Source: Candidatus Poribacteria bacterium (GTDB taxonomy: Bacteria; Poribacteria; WGA-4E; WGA-3G). Taken from it: a stretch of 64,000 bases of DNA. Numbering within the stretch: position 1 is the first letter of the stretch; each line of letters begins with the position of its first letter. Below the pieces are notes generated by a model. The model worked only from the letters and a program-made list of their open reading frames with translations. It ran no database searches and was not told the origin of the DNA. This document shows, piece by piece, positions 26,123 through 35,070 of this stretch. A program made the translations under genes and the position numbers. The DNA is taken from contig JAAXHL010000016.1 of the NCBI GenBank assembly GCA_012270865.1, positions 52,514-116,513 of the forward strand, written 5' to 3'.

Positions 26123-26488
26123 ATGTCTAAACATCAAACGCAGACTATTAAAACAGCACCTTATCAAATCCACACTATCTCTCTTAAGGGACTTGTATCC
26201 AGCAACGAATTAATAGAATTCTTGAGAGTAGAAGTCCCTTACGGAGAAGCGTATGGTCGGATTCCATTTGCCCGTGTGCTTTATACTTTCAACGGCATTG
26301 AACAAGAAAAGGCTGTTCCCATAGATCTGGATAAAGGGGCGTTCAGCGACAGCAGTTTTGAGAATGTATTTGAAGACGAAGCACTCGAAAGAACCTTCCG
26401 GAAAATTGCCCCTACAGTCTTTCAAAATGCTGTTCCACAAATCATTGAGGCTGTCAGCAAAGTCGCTCTTTCCGGACAATATTCATAG
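26123..26488 (+). CDS. 121-residue protein, unrecognised; possible partner of the ART-like gene
   Basis: A soluble 121-residue protein with a predicted beta-rich first half (RIPFARVLYTFNG near 43-55) and a helical C-terminal half. AGGAG is 8 nt before the ATG and the gap to the ART-like gene is 35 nt, so the two are co-transcribed. In many effector systems the gene after an ART toxin encodes its immunity or antitoxin, which is the basis for the suggestion; the family itself I do not recognise. The gene is intact even though its neighbour is frameshifted. Confidence 0.65.
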   Translation: MSKHQTQTIKTAPYQIHTISLKGLVSSNELIEFLRVEVPYGEAYGRIPFARVLYTFNGIEQEKAVPIDLDKGAFSDSSFENVFEDEALERTFRKIAPTVFQNAVPQIIEAVSKVALSGQYS

Positions 26489-26633
26489 CGCAAACTGTCC
26501 GAAGTTTAAACAATGAATTCGGTAAAGGATCATGAAATGGACGGAAATTGTCCAAATTATAGTAATTGATAGTAAAAGATAGTCTTTCAACGCTGCGTGC
26601 CTTCGCAGTGTGAGGTATATAGGAAACGAAATT

Positions 26634-27767
26634 ATGACTTATACTGACGGATTGTTGTCGTCGCTGACGCGTGTTAAAAAGGCACGCTCGTTACGCGCCT
26701 CCTCGTGGGATACGACAGGTAGGAATAACGATGCATGGAACATTGAACCCGGTGAAACCTGCATTCTTGCAGATATTCAAGGACCGGGATGTATCAATCA
26801 TATCTGGATGACACAGCCGAACGGGTATCGGAACGTCCTGATTCGGATGTTTTGGGACGACGAGGAACACCCAAGCGTCCTCTGTCCTTTAGGCGATTTT
26901 TTTGGTCTTGGAAACGAAATTGTTAACTCTTACGATTCCATCCCATTTTCTGCCTCTACCCACCAAAACAATACCTTCAATTCAGGCTGCGCGCTCAACT
27001 GCTATTTGCAAATGCCGTTTAATCGTAGTGCCAGAATTGAACTCGTCAACGAAGGCGATAGGACCCATCGTCAATACTTTTATGTTGACTATGAACTATA
27101 CCCCGAACCACACGACGCAGATGTCGCCTATTTTCACGCGCAGTTCCATCGCGAGAATCCATGTGACGGATGGGGACATGAAATCACTGTGAATACCCCC
27201 GAAGCCAATATCATCAATGCAGAACGGCTTGCCTGGGACAACAATTACCTAATCCTGTCTGCTGAAGGCAGGGGACACTATATCGGTTGTAACCTCTCGG
27301 TCACCAATTTCCAAGGTACATGGTGGGGTGAAGGCGATGATATGATCTGGGTAGACGGTTATAAGTGGCCCCCCGATTTACACGGTACCGGTTCGGAAGA
27401 TTATCTTAACCAAGCCTGGGGGATGCAACAGAATGCCTTTGCACATAACGGCTCCGCTATCCACGAGAGGGATACGGACGGTTACCAAAGTTCTTATGTC
27501 TATCACATCGAAAACCCGATCCGTTTTGAAAAGGAAATTCGGGTTACGATTGAACACGGACACGGTAATCACCTCAGCAATGAGACATCTTCTGTGGCGT
27601 ACTGGTACCAAATTGAACCGCACGCGCCCTTCGGTATTTTACCCGTTGCACAGCGCACGCCGATCTTAAGAGACGAATCCGGAGCATGGCCCGCACCGGC
27701 TCCTTCAACGGAATCTATCCTCACCGATGAAATGAAGCAGATGAAGCAGAAATGGAGCCAGTCGTAA
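26634..27767 (+). CDS. DUF2961/GH172-like protein
   Basis: 377 residues from the ATG at 26634 (AGGAAA 7 nt upstream); an in-frame start 8 codons earlier is less likely. Characteristic stretches of the DUF2961 family: GPGCINHIWMT near residues 46-56, FWDDEEHPSVLCPLGDFFG near 68-86, FNSGCALNCYLQMPF near 113-127, and LHGTGSEDYLNQAW near 245-258 with the acidic pair. Characterised members are now classified as GH172, acting on alpha-linked fructofuranosides or D-arabinofuranosides. No signal peptide is visible, so a cytosolic role is suggested. Neighbour genes do not define the substrate. Confidence 0.88.
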   Translation: MTYTDGLLSSLTRVKKARSLRASSWDTTGRNNDAWNIEPGETCILADIQGPGCINHIWMTQPNGYRNVLIRMFWDDEEHPSVLCPLGDFFGLGNEIVNSYDSIPFSASTHQNNTFNSGCALNCYLQMPFNRSARIELVNEGDRTHRQYFYVDYELYPEPHDADVAYFHAQFHRENPCDGWGHEITVNTPEANIINAERLAWDNNYLILSAEGRGHYIGCNLSVTNFQGTWWGEGDDMIWVDGYKWPPDLHGTGSEDYLNQAWGMQQNAFAHNGSAIHERDTDGYQSSYVYHIENPIRFEKEIRVTIEHGHGNHLSNETSSVAYWYQIEPHAPFGILPVAQRTPILRDESGAWPAPAPSTESILTDEMKQMKQKWSQS

Positions 27768-27859
27768 GCCAAAGCACTTAGCCTGAAACGAAGTGGAAGG
27801 ATTTTGCTGGGGTATTTCTTCAGACTTATGGAAAGGCACATCAAATTCCCAATCCAGCT

Positions 27860-27886
27860 CACCGAACCGCAAGGAATAATTAAAAA
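27860..27886 (+). repeat. shared leader module with ribosome site, copy before 27887
   Basis: CACCGAACCGCAAGGA followed by ATAATTAAAAA immediately precedes the ATG at 27887. A near-identical module precedes the ATG at 53226, where it is duplicated in tandem. AAGGA inside it is the ribosome site. Confidence 0.7.
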
Positions 27887-30800
27887 ATGTTCACTGGTTT
27901 TCAACAGTTTTTAGCTGCATGTATCGCAAAAACAGAGGAAGACACCGATCAACCCGACGATGCACAGCATGATGATGAACCTCAAGCGGAATTAGAAATC
28001 ACAACCGATGATAATTCCGTAGATGATACTGAAGTTATGGATACCTCCGCTCCTGAACATACCGAAGCGGAAGAAGATGACGTGCCGTCCGCATCGGAGG
28101 AAACACCTCCATCAATGGATGACGCGCCCCCTGTCCCTGTAGACGAGAGTCCTGAGACGCACGCTGACGATGATGCTCCTACCCTTGTAGATGAAAACGC
28201 CGAAGCAGGTGAGGACAACACTTCTGATAAATCGGACGCGGAAGAACCCGATGATGACGAGGCACCCAACACTGCGTCTTCAGATGACACCGATGCCCCC
28301 GACGAATCGTCAGTGGACGCTGATTCGGATTCCGAGGACGACGCAACACCGGAAGTTGCGGACGTTTCGCCTCAAGAAGAAATCGAGGGCACTGGAGATG
28401 ACAGTCCACAGGCTGCCGACAGCGAAACACCAGAAACTGAAACGCAAGAACCAGACGAAACAGACCAAAGCGACGATGCCGAGCCAGAGCCTAAATCTCC
28501 AGAACTGGAACTCGGGGTTGTTGAGGAGATCTACGACTTTGTGGAGATGTTCGAGCAAAGCACTATCTCCGGGACGGAACAGGCATCCGCCAGTGGAACA
28601 GATTGCGCGGGCGGCGTTACGAAACCCGCAATTTTTGAACACCCAACGACAGCGGAGACCGCAAAAATCGACTATACCGTTTCGCTCCCTGATGTTAATG
28701 ACCAAGAACAACTCTGTTTACACTTTTTCGTCGGTTTGCGCGACGGTGTCGTGTTTGACGATGAAGCGCGTAAACCCGGAGGCGTGAAATTCGCTATCGA
28801 AATTTTCGACCTCCATAATAATGTAGACCTTGAAGCCACACCGGATAGATGCTTTGAAACTGTTTCTACGGAGTGTCGTTGGGCTGAGAATGGAATTGAT
28901 TTAACGCACTACGCAGGTAAAGAGATCGTCATATCTTTTTTGACGGAGTGCAATGTAGTCGGCAACAGTAGCTACGCGTGGGCATTGTGGGGCAAACCGC
29001 AGTTACGGAAACTCAGACAGACGCATCTCCGAAAAGGGAGAAGGGATCCGGAACCGGAAGTCCGTTGCGGTATAGCACGCCTACACTTCGGTGAAGAAAA
29101 GACACAGTTCATAGCGTTTAACCTGCCGACATGGACAGCGGTTTCTGAACTAACAGATATTTGCCTTGAATCCTCGGAATCTGAAGAGCAACCGGTCAAA
29201 ATAGCATTGTACACGGCGCTCCCGAAATTAGAAATTGTAAATGTAGGTGCGACAACGGCTATCGTTGCTGCTGGCGAAGACTTTGAGGTTCAATGTACCG
29301 TACGGAATGTCGGCACCGCACCGTTGGGGCGAGCAGATGACACCCGAATTTCTATTAACGGTGTGAAATTACGACGCGGAAGACCCCGACAGACCGTTAA
29401 AGAGCTCGAACCCGGAGACGAAGCCTCTATCTCTTGGGTCGCGCGACGCTTTTCACATCCGACGCTAACGACAGTCGGTGTTTCGCTCAAATGTCGTACA
29501 TCAGCCAATGAACAGCGGGAAACGGCACAGGGCCACATCGAAATCCGCCCCGCATCTCCGAAACTCAACGCTAAAGTGGTGAAAGAACTTTACACCTACA
29601 CAGCCGAAGACGGTAGCGTTGTGATGGGAAACAAAAATCTCCGGATCGTTTTCGTTCGCTCTATTGATGCCGCGCCTAAAACCGATGGCGAGACACCTGT
29701 TGACCCTGGTTTTGCGTACTATCTACTATTTGTCGCAAGAGGTGGTAACTATCAACAGGTCGCAGCATGTCCCGCACTCTCTGAAGTCACCTATTTGGAT
29801 ACTGCCCAGAGCCGTCAAACGACCCGACTTGTTCCAACGGACTATCAACTCGCTGGCAACAGTCGTGGCGAATCTATTGTTCGACTTAGCGGTGCACATA
29901 CCGATATCGACGGTGTGAAATGGAGCTACGAGATGCAGTGGACACTCGCTGAGGAGGCAACCCGGGTACAAACGGAATCTCATCTGCGAACCGATGGAGA
30001 CAGAGAACTCCTCGCCTTCAGCGGCCCGATGCTCTATGCTGGACAAGGACGGAATCCAGAGAAGAAAACAGCAGCACTCTTTCCCGGGCTCGAATATTTA
30101 GAGAACGACGAGCGTTCTTCAAGCACCCGGGACGCAGCACCGCCACTCAACAACCGTCTTGTCCCGCATCCTTACAAAATTACCGTACCGGTGATGGCAG
30201 TTGAGATGCAGAAATCGGTTGTCGGGATCATCTGGAACCCGCTTGATACTTGGGATGGCGAAAACCGAATGCTCTCTGCCCTATTTGCCTCACCGAATTG
30301 GCATCAGTACCAGAAAAATCATGCACTCGGTGTGTTCCTACCGACTATACCGGAATGGGTCCAAGAGAATCATACAGAGGCATCTATCCCGTACCCGCTG
30401 ATTTCGTCACGTCCGCTCTCTATCAAAGCCGAAATTATTGTTGACAGCAAAGCCGCAATTGTAGATGCTGTGAAGCATTGGACAGACGCTTACGGCATCC
30501 CTGAACCGCTACAACCGCCGCGCAGCGACGAGGAAGAAGTCCTGCTTTCACGGCACGGGTTCATGCATACGATATGGGACGAAAATACCGGTAAATCACG
30601 CCACTGCGTTGATTGGGCGGCGCACAATGAACCCGGTTTTGGCACACTGCTCTGGTACGATTACCTTGCTACGAAAGACCCACACGTTAAAGAACGGGTG
30701 CAGGAAATTATGAAAAATACCGTAGCAGATGCTGGACCGGAAGGGTTAGCTGCACGCGGCTCCTGCCACATCTTACGGTGGGAGTTCCCGTTCTATGTCG

Positions 30801-31954
30801 GCAACGTTGACGCAGCGTTAACTTATATGGAAGCAGAGGCACAGCAGCGCATCACAACACAAGAATCCGATGGAAGTTGGCGGTGGCACCCGACAAACGA
30901 GAAAACTGCCAGACTCGGAGAAGCAGGAGAAGCTGTCCTCGGCACCTGTGCGGATACTGCCCTCCTACTCTTGAAGCACGCACGCATCACAGGAAATCAA
31001 GCTTCACGTGAGGCAGGTTTGAAAGCACTCGATTTCATGCAGCAATTCTCGATGCCACGCGGGGCACAGATGTGGGAATGTCCGATGTATCAACCCGATG
31101 TCCTCGCAGCAGCATATGCAATCGGGGCTTATGTTGAGGCATACGAACTTACCGGTGAGAAGGCACACCTCAAACGGGCAACGTACTGGGCAGAAACATC
31201 GCTACCGTTCCTTTACCATTGGCACCTGCCTGACCGACCCGGCATGCATTTCGCTTCAATTCCGGTTTTCGGTACAACTTTCTATACACACCCGTGGTTC
31301 GGCGTGCCAGTCCAGTGGAACGGATTAGTCCTTGCTTATTACCTCCAACGTTTGAACCAGTACATCGAAGATGAACGCTGGCATCAAATTGCGGAAGCCA
31401 TTACCGTAAGCGCAATGTATCAGCAGTGGGACGATGGCGAACTCAAAGGCACCTATCCTGATGGGTTCTACGGTTTCTGTACCGAAGGTAAAGGACCCCA
31501 CCTGAATCCTGAAGATATCATGGTCAACGTCTACACGCTCCGAGGTCTCGATCCGGGCATAAAAACCGCTATCGCCGGCGATGTCCACCTCAGTTCTGGG
31601 GCAAAGGTCAATGCGGTCAAAGGAACGGATGCCGGTCAACTCAAGTGGCAGCTCAGTTACGCTGAAGGTGAAGTCAGTTACACCCTTATTACTGGATACG
31701 GACATTCACCCCAAAAACTTCAGGTACGCTACGAATTCGCACCATCAGAGAAAACCGAAACCTCCGATGCAGAGGAAACGCCAAACGATGATGCGGCTGC
31801 CAACGATCAAAAAAAATATGCTGAAACCGAAATCCCAGTCGTAGAAACACTCGAAAACGTTGAATCTGGATGGCTCTATATTCAAGACAAGGATGCCATA
31901 GTGGTAAAGTACCTGCACCCGACTACGGATGTGCAGTTTGAATTTTCGAGATAG
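27887..31954 (+). CDS. 1355-residue acidic multidomain protein with C-terminal alpha-barrel-like region
   Basis: Residues about 14-205 are a low-complexity acidic region made of D, E, P, T, S and A. A beta-sandwich-like domain follows (about 215-365, with FDLHNNVDL and a conserved Cys pair), then a strand-rich module reminiscent of CARDB (VNVGATTAIVAAGEDFEV near 448-465). Residues about 560-870 are another beta-rich domain. From about 880 to 1230 is an aromatic- and histidine-rich helical repeat region (HNEPGFGTLLWYDYLA, DGSWRWHPTNE, FYTHPWFGVPVQWNG) resembling the (alpha/alpha)6 barrels of glycosidases and lyases. No signal peptide is visible, which is odd for such a composition. A glycan-degrading or -binding role is inferred; the family is not recognised. 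Confidence 0.7.
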   Translation: MFTGFQQFLAACIAKTEEDTDQPDDAQHDDEPQAELEITTDDNSVDDTEVMDTSAPEHTEAEEDDVPSASEETPPSMDDAPPVPVDESPETHADDDAPTLVDENAEAGEDNTSDKSDAEEPDDDEAPNTASSDDTDAPDESSVDADSDSEDDATPEVADVSPQEEIEGTGDDSPQAADSETPETETQEPDETDQSDDAEPEPKSPELELGVVEEIYDFVEMFEQSTISGTEQASASGTDCAGGVTKPAIFEHPTTAETAKIDYTVSLPDVNDQEQLCLHFFVGLRDGVVFDDEARKPGGVKFAIEIFDLHNNVDLEATPDRCFETVSTECRWAENGIDLTHYAGKEIVISFLTECNVVGNSSYAWALWGKPQLRKLRQTHLRKGRRDPEPEVRCGIARLHFGEEKTQFIAFNLPTWTAVSELTDICLESSESEEQPVKIALYTALPKLEIVNVGATTAIVAAGEDFEVQCTVRNVGTAPLGRADDTRISINGVKLRRGRPRQTVKELEPGDEASISWVARRFSHPTLTTVGVSLKCRTSANEQRETAQGHIEIRPASPKLNAKVVKELYTYTAEDGSVVMGNKNLRIVFVRSIDAAPKTDGETPVDPGFAYYLLFVARGGNYQQVAACPALSEVTYLDTAQSRQTTRLVPTDYQLAGNSRGESIVRLSGAHTDIDGVKWSYEMQWTLAEEATRVQTESHLRTDGDRELLAFSGPMLYAGQGRNPEKKTAALFPGLEYLENDERSSSTRDAAPPLNNRLVPHPYKITVPVMAVEMQKSVVGIIWNPLDTWDGENRMLSALFASPNWHQYQKNHALGVFLPTIPEWVQENHTEASIPYPLISSRPLSIKAEIIVDSKAAIVDAVKHWTDAYGIPEPLQPPRSDEEEVLLSRHGFMHTIWDENTGKSRHCVDWAAHNEPGFGTLLWYDYLATKDPHVKERVQEIMKNTVADAGPEGLAARGSCHILRWEFPFYVGNVDAALTYMEAEAQQRITTQESDGSWRWHPTNEKTARLGEAGEAVLGTCADTALLLLKHARITGNQASREAGLKALDFMQQFSMPRGAQMWECPMYQPDVLAAAYAIGAYVEAYELTGEKAHLKRATYWAETSLPFLYHWHLPDRPGMHFASIPVFGTTFYTHPWFGVPVQWNGLVLAYYLQRLNQYIEDERWHQIAEAITVSAMYQQWDDGELKGTYPDGFYGFCTEGKGPHLNPEDIMVNVYTLRGLDPGIKTAIAGDVHLSSGAKVNAVKGTDAGQLKWQLSYAEGEVSYTLITGYGHSPQKLQVRYEFAPSEKTETSDAEETPNDDAAANDQKKYAETEIPVVETLENVESGWLYIQDKDAIVVKYLHPTTDVQFEFSR

Positions 31955-32050
31955 TCGTAGGCATACACTGTGTGCCGTTTCGTTGCATCAATGTAAATAC
32001 AGACCGGCGCAGATCCTCACAGATCGCGCCAAAGTAAGGAGTTCCCTAAA

Positions 32051-32389
32051 ATGGCTAAAAAGATTGTTTTCTCCATGTTCGTTCTGGTTACCGTAGCGAT
32101 TGTTGCCTTCGTTATGTTCGCACATAATGCAGATGCTCAGGATGACGCAGCCGCCGCTGATAATCCTATGGTAAATTTCAAAGTCTTGGGCGGTTTCATC
32201 ATTGAAGGTATCGTCTTTAGCATCGTCGGGCTAATAATCCTAATGGTCGGTTACAAGGTTTTTGATATGGCGACACCGTACGACCTGAACCGTCAGATCG
32301 CCGAAGATAACAACGTCGCTGCGGGTATTGCAGTCGCCGGTGTCCTCGTTTCGCTCGGTATCATTGTCGCTGCCGCAATGGGTGGATAG
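32051..32389 (+). CDS. DUF350 membrane protein
   Basis: 112 residues. An N-terminal hydrophobic segment (residues 6-25) ending NADAQ looks like a signal peptide or first helix; two more membrane helices follow (about 47-70 and 92-110). The loop KVFDMATPYDLNRQIAEDNN near 70-89 with VAAGIAVAGVLVSLG is the DUF350 signature. DUF350 proteins are small inner-membrane proteins whose function is unsettled. AAGGAG is 9 nt before the ATG. It lies in its own gap after the acidic giant protein and has no obvious partner. Confidence 0.85.
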   Translation: MAKKIVFSMFVLVTVAIVAFVMFAHNADAQDDAAAADNPMVNFKVLGGFIIEGIVFSIVGLIILMVGYKVFDMATPYDLNRQIAEDNNVAAGIAVAGVLVSLGIIVAAAMGG

Positions 32390-32432
32390 AAACCTTTTCG
32401 TAACTCAACTGCACCGAACACCAGACACTGCA

Positions 32433-32453
32433 GGCGAGGTTTGAAACCTCGCC
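32433..32453. repeat. 21 bp palindromic element
   Basis: GGCGAGGTTTGAAACCTCGCC is a perfect inverted repeat with 10 bp arms. A degenerate relative lies at 43024-43051. It follows the DUF350 stop and may act as a terminator hairpin, although no T-run follows. Confidence 0.65.
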
Positions 32454-32530
32454 ACTTTAAGACCTCACTATAATCGCGCCTATAACCGGTAAAACTATTT
32501 TGTGTGCGAAAAATAACGGGAGGTAGCAAA

Positions 32531-33340
32531 ATGGCACAAACAGCTTACTTAGCCGATCAGGTTGCCAGTGATGCGCAAATCCAAGAATGGGTGGAGACCT
32601 TCAACCAGCAAGGCTGTCTGTTTCTACAAAACGTCTTGACCCCTGATCATTGCGCGCAGCTTCGGCAAGATTTAGAGTGGGCACTTAAAAATAACCCGAA
32701 CGGCTTAAACAGTGGGAATCCTAACGTAAACATGCACTTAAGCCATCGGATGTTTGAACACAGCGAAGCCAATCGTCGCCTTTTCGATCTCGAACCGGTT
32801 GTCTCCTTCGCTGAGGCACTCGTTGCAGAAAACTGCCACGTTATTCACAACAATTCGTTTCAGACGTTCCCCGGCGGCGGGATTACCTCTTGGCATCAAG
32901 ACGATGCACTTCACTATATAGTAACCGATGGTGAACCGCCGAAGAACGTCCGGCTGCCAGTGCTACTCTTCACCGCAAATTACTATCTCACAGACGTTAC
33001 TGAAATTGGACACGGCGGCACGGAGGTTATACCCGGATCGCACCTTTTCGGGGCATCACCCCCGAACCCGATTGAAGGGACGCAATGGGAGCAGAAAATC
33101 CAGTATAACCTCGGTAAAGCCGGAAGTGTTATCATGTTCAACAATCAGGTATGGCATCGCGGCGGTCCCAATCAGAGTCAGCGCACCCGATATATCACGC
33201 AGGTGACTTACGCACGCAGACTTGTCGGACATAAGTATTATCCGTTTATGAACTACAATATGCCCGATTCTGTCTATAAAGACGCGAGCCCTCGCTTGCG
33301 GCGATTACTCGGTTTCCTCAATCACGGTGCCTATGGATAG
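32531..33340 (+). CDS. phytanoyl-CoA dioxygenase (PhyH) family protein
   Basis: 269 residues from the ATG at 32531 (GGGAGG 8 nt upstream; an in-frame start 9 codons earlier is less supported). The Fe(II)/2-oxoglutarate oxygenase facial triad is visible as WHQDDAL near residues 119-125 and the distal histidine in QVWHRGGPNQS near 204-214, with a downstream arginine (QRTRYI) for the cosubstrate. EVIPGSH near 163-169 is also typical. Substrate cannot be told: PhyH-like families are greatly expanded in some marine lineages and act on diverse small molecules. Confidence 0.9.
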   Translation: MAQTAYLADQVASDAQIQEWVETFNQQGCLFLQNVLTPDHCAQLRQDLEWALKNNPNGLNSGNPNVNMHLSHRMFEHSEANRRLFDLEPVVSFAEALVAENCHVIHNNSFQTFPGGGITSWHQDDALHYIVTDGEPPKNVRLPVLLFTANYYLTDVTEIGHGGTEVIPGSHLFGASPPNPIEGTQWEQKIQYNLGKAGSVIMFNNQVWHRGGPNQSQRTRYITQVTYARRLVGHKYYPFMNYNMPDSVYKDASPRLRRLLGFLNHGAYG

Positions 33341-33344
33341 TTTC

Positions 33345-33378
33345 TATACTTACCGATAACTAACAACCGACAACTCCT
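33345..33378. repeat. fragment of the inverted-repeat (MITE-like) family
   Basis: CCGATAACTAACAACCGACAACTCCT resembles the right end of the intergenic inverted-repeat family and directly abuts the ATG at 33379, leaving no Shine-Dalgarno sequence. Confidence 0.45.
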
Positions 33379-34425
33379 ATGAAAGCAATTGTTTTTTCAG
33401 AACAGGGCAGCGTGGAGGTGCTCCGCTATACCGACGTACCGGAACCGGTACTTAATACCGATGAGGTTCTGATTAAGGTCAAAGCTTGTGCGGTGAACTT
33501 TCTCGACCTCCATGCCCGACGGAACCGACCGGAGATTGAAGCGAAACTCCGCCGAGGGGATACTCCGCATATACTCGGGTCCGACATCGCTGGAACAATT
33601 GCTAAAGTCGGCACCGCAGTTGATTCCATTGCAGTTGGAGAACGGGTTGTCCTTGCACCCTGTATCCCTTGCGGTGCCTGTCGTGATTGTTACCGTGGCG
33701 ACGAAAACTTGTGCGACACACAGGTACTGATCGGTTTCCAAACCGACGGTGGATACGCAGAATACGTGAAAGCACCCGCCGTAAACGCGATTCAGATACC
33801 GGAAACCTTGTCCTTTGTTAATGCCGCTGCGATGCCGATCGCCTATCTCACGGCGTGGCACATGCTGATGGATCGCGCCCAACTTCGTCCCGGTGAAGAT
33901 GTCTTAATTCTTGGCGTAGGGGGTGGTGTCGGAAGTGCCGGGCTGCAGATCGCAAAATTGTGCGGTGCGAGTGTCTTTGCCACAGCAAGCAGCGATGAGA
34001 AACTTACACGCGCACGGGAAATGGGGGCAGACATCACAATCAACTATAAGGATACGGATTTTTCAGAGGTCGTACTTGATGTGACGGACGGGCGCGGCGT
34101 GGACGTGGTGCTTGAGCATGTCGGTGCCGCGACCTGGGAGCAGAGCATTGCGAGCCTCGCGAAAAACGGGAGGCTCGTCTCCTGCGGTGTCACAACAGGC
34201 AATATCGGAGAAATTAATATCCGAAAGTTGTATCAAAAACAGATAACGATAATGGGGTCAGCACTCGGCACAGTAACAGAACTCCGAACCCTCGTTAATC
34301 TCGCCGGACAGGGAAAATTGAAACCCATCATTGACCGGACTTTACCACTCAACCGCGCCGCTGAAGCACACTTATTGTTAGAGAATCGCAAAAATTTTGG
34401 TAAAGTGGTTTTGGTCAATGCTTAG
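33379..34425 (+). CDS. zinc-containing alcohol dehydrogenase / quinone oxidoreductase-like protein
   Basis: 348 residues, medium-chain dehydrogenase/reductase superfamily. N-terminal GroES-like domain with a structural zinc lobe (CIPCGACRDCYRGDENLC near 94-111, four cysteines) and a catalytic-site Cys near residue 38; Rossmann domain with LGVGGGVGSAGLQ near 178-190 binding NAD(P)H. The GHE catalytic zinc motif is replaced by GSDIAG near 62-67, as in some class members. Probably reduces or oxidises an aldehyde, ketone or alcohol. It follows the PhyH gene on the same strand, 38 nt apart. Confidence 0.88.
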   Translation: MKAIVFSEQGSVEVLRYTDVPEPVLNTDEVLIKVKACAVNFLDLHARRNRPEIEAKLRRGDTPHILGSDIAGTIAKVGTAVDSIAVGERVVLAPCIPCGACRDCYRGDENLCDTQVLIGFQTDGGYAEYVKAPAVNAIQIPETLSFVNAAAMPIAYLTAWHMLMDRAQLRPGEDVLILGVGGGVGSAGLQIAKLCGASVFATASSDEKLTRAREMGADITINYKDTDFSEVVLDVTDGRGVDVVLEHVGAATWEQSIASLAKNGRLVSCGVTTGNIGEINIRKLYQKQITIMGSALGTVTELRTLVNLAGQGKLKPIIDRTLPLNRAAEAHLLLENRKNFGKVVLVNA

Positions 34426-34439
34426 AACGGTACATCCGC

Positions 34440-34459
34440 ATGCCGTTTTAAAACGGCAT
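34440..34459. terminator. 20 bp perfect palindrome between convergent genes
   Basis: ATGCCGTTTTAAAACGGCAT is self-complementary over its whole length and sits 14 nt after the dehydrogenase stop, before the convergent XRE gene. It could work as a bidirectional transcription end; the T-run is inside the stem, not after it, so this is a weak classical terminator. Confidence 0.5.
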
Positions 34460-34578
34460 AAGTCTCGCTAACCTTTCTGAAGTAACTGCGAAGTACTATT
34501 TTTGCGGAATGTACAGACCTAAGCAATACGAATTCAGGTTTGAATATAGAACCGTCTCTCATTCATACAGTGTTTCCG

Positions 34579-34965
34579 TTAGGAACCGTTCTTTTCTACT
34601 GCCGCCTGTGTGTCCGCTTTTGTTTTCAGGAACTCATAGAACTCATAAAGCGTTTCTTTATCTTTTTCTGTAAAGCCCATCATTCCTTCAAACATAGCGT
34701 TGACTTTAGGGTCCGCTAACAGATCATTGTAACTTTTTTCAGTTTTGCCGAGCAGGTAGTCGGTGGTAACTTTTAGGGCATCGGAGAGACTTGAGAGTGT
34801 TTTAAAGGAAGGTTTTCGAGCACCCGATTCAAATTGCGAAATGGCGGCGGGTGTCAAATTTGCCTCTTTCGCCAGCTCCGTTTGGGTCAACTTCAATTCA
34901 TGACGACGCGTTTTTATGCGGGAGACGACTTTGTCTGTGTTCGGTTGTTTCGATTCTTTGGTCAC
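34579..34965 (-). CDS. XRE-family helix-turn-helix regulator
   Basis: 128 residues. The HTH occupies residues about 14-68: RIKTRRHELKLTQTELAKEA, split by the recognition helix TPAAISQFESGARKP, then TLSSLSDALKVTTDYLLG. The C-terminal 60 residues are a helical domain probably for dimerisation or ligand sensing. The start is a GTG at 34965 with AAGGAG upstream. It is read from the promoter carried inside the 170 bp repeat at 35071-35240. Target genes are unknown; the giant hybrid gene starts 640 nt away in the opposite direction. Confidence 0.9.
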   Translation of the reverse strand: MTKESKQPNTDKVVSRIKTRRHELKLTQTELAKEANLTPAAISQFESGARKPSFKTLSSLSDALKVTTDYLLGKTEKSYNDLLADPKVNAMFEGMMGFTEKDKETLYEFYEFLKTKADTQAAVEKNGS

Positions 34966-35070
34966 GTTTAACTCCTTTTGATCAGAAAGACACCATTGGA
35001 CTATCTTTCATTATTCATTTTTTCAGCATCTCTAATGAAATTACCTATAGTTTGGACAATTTTCAAGACT

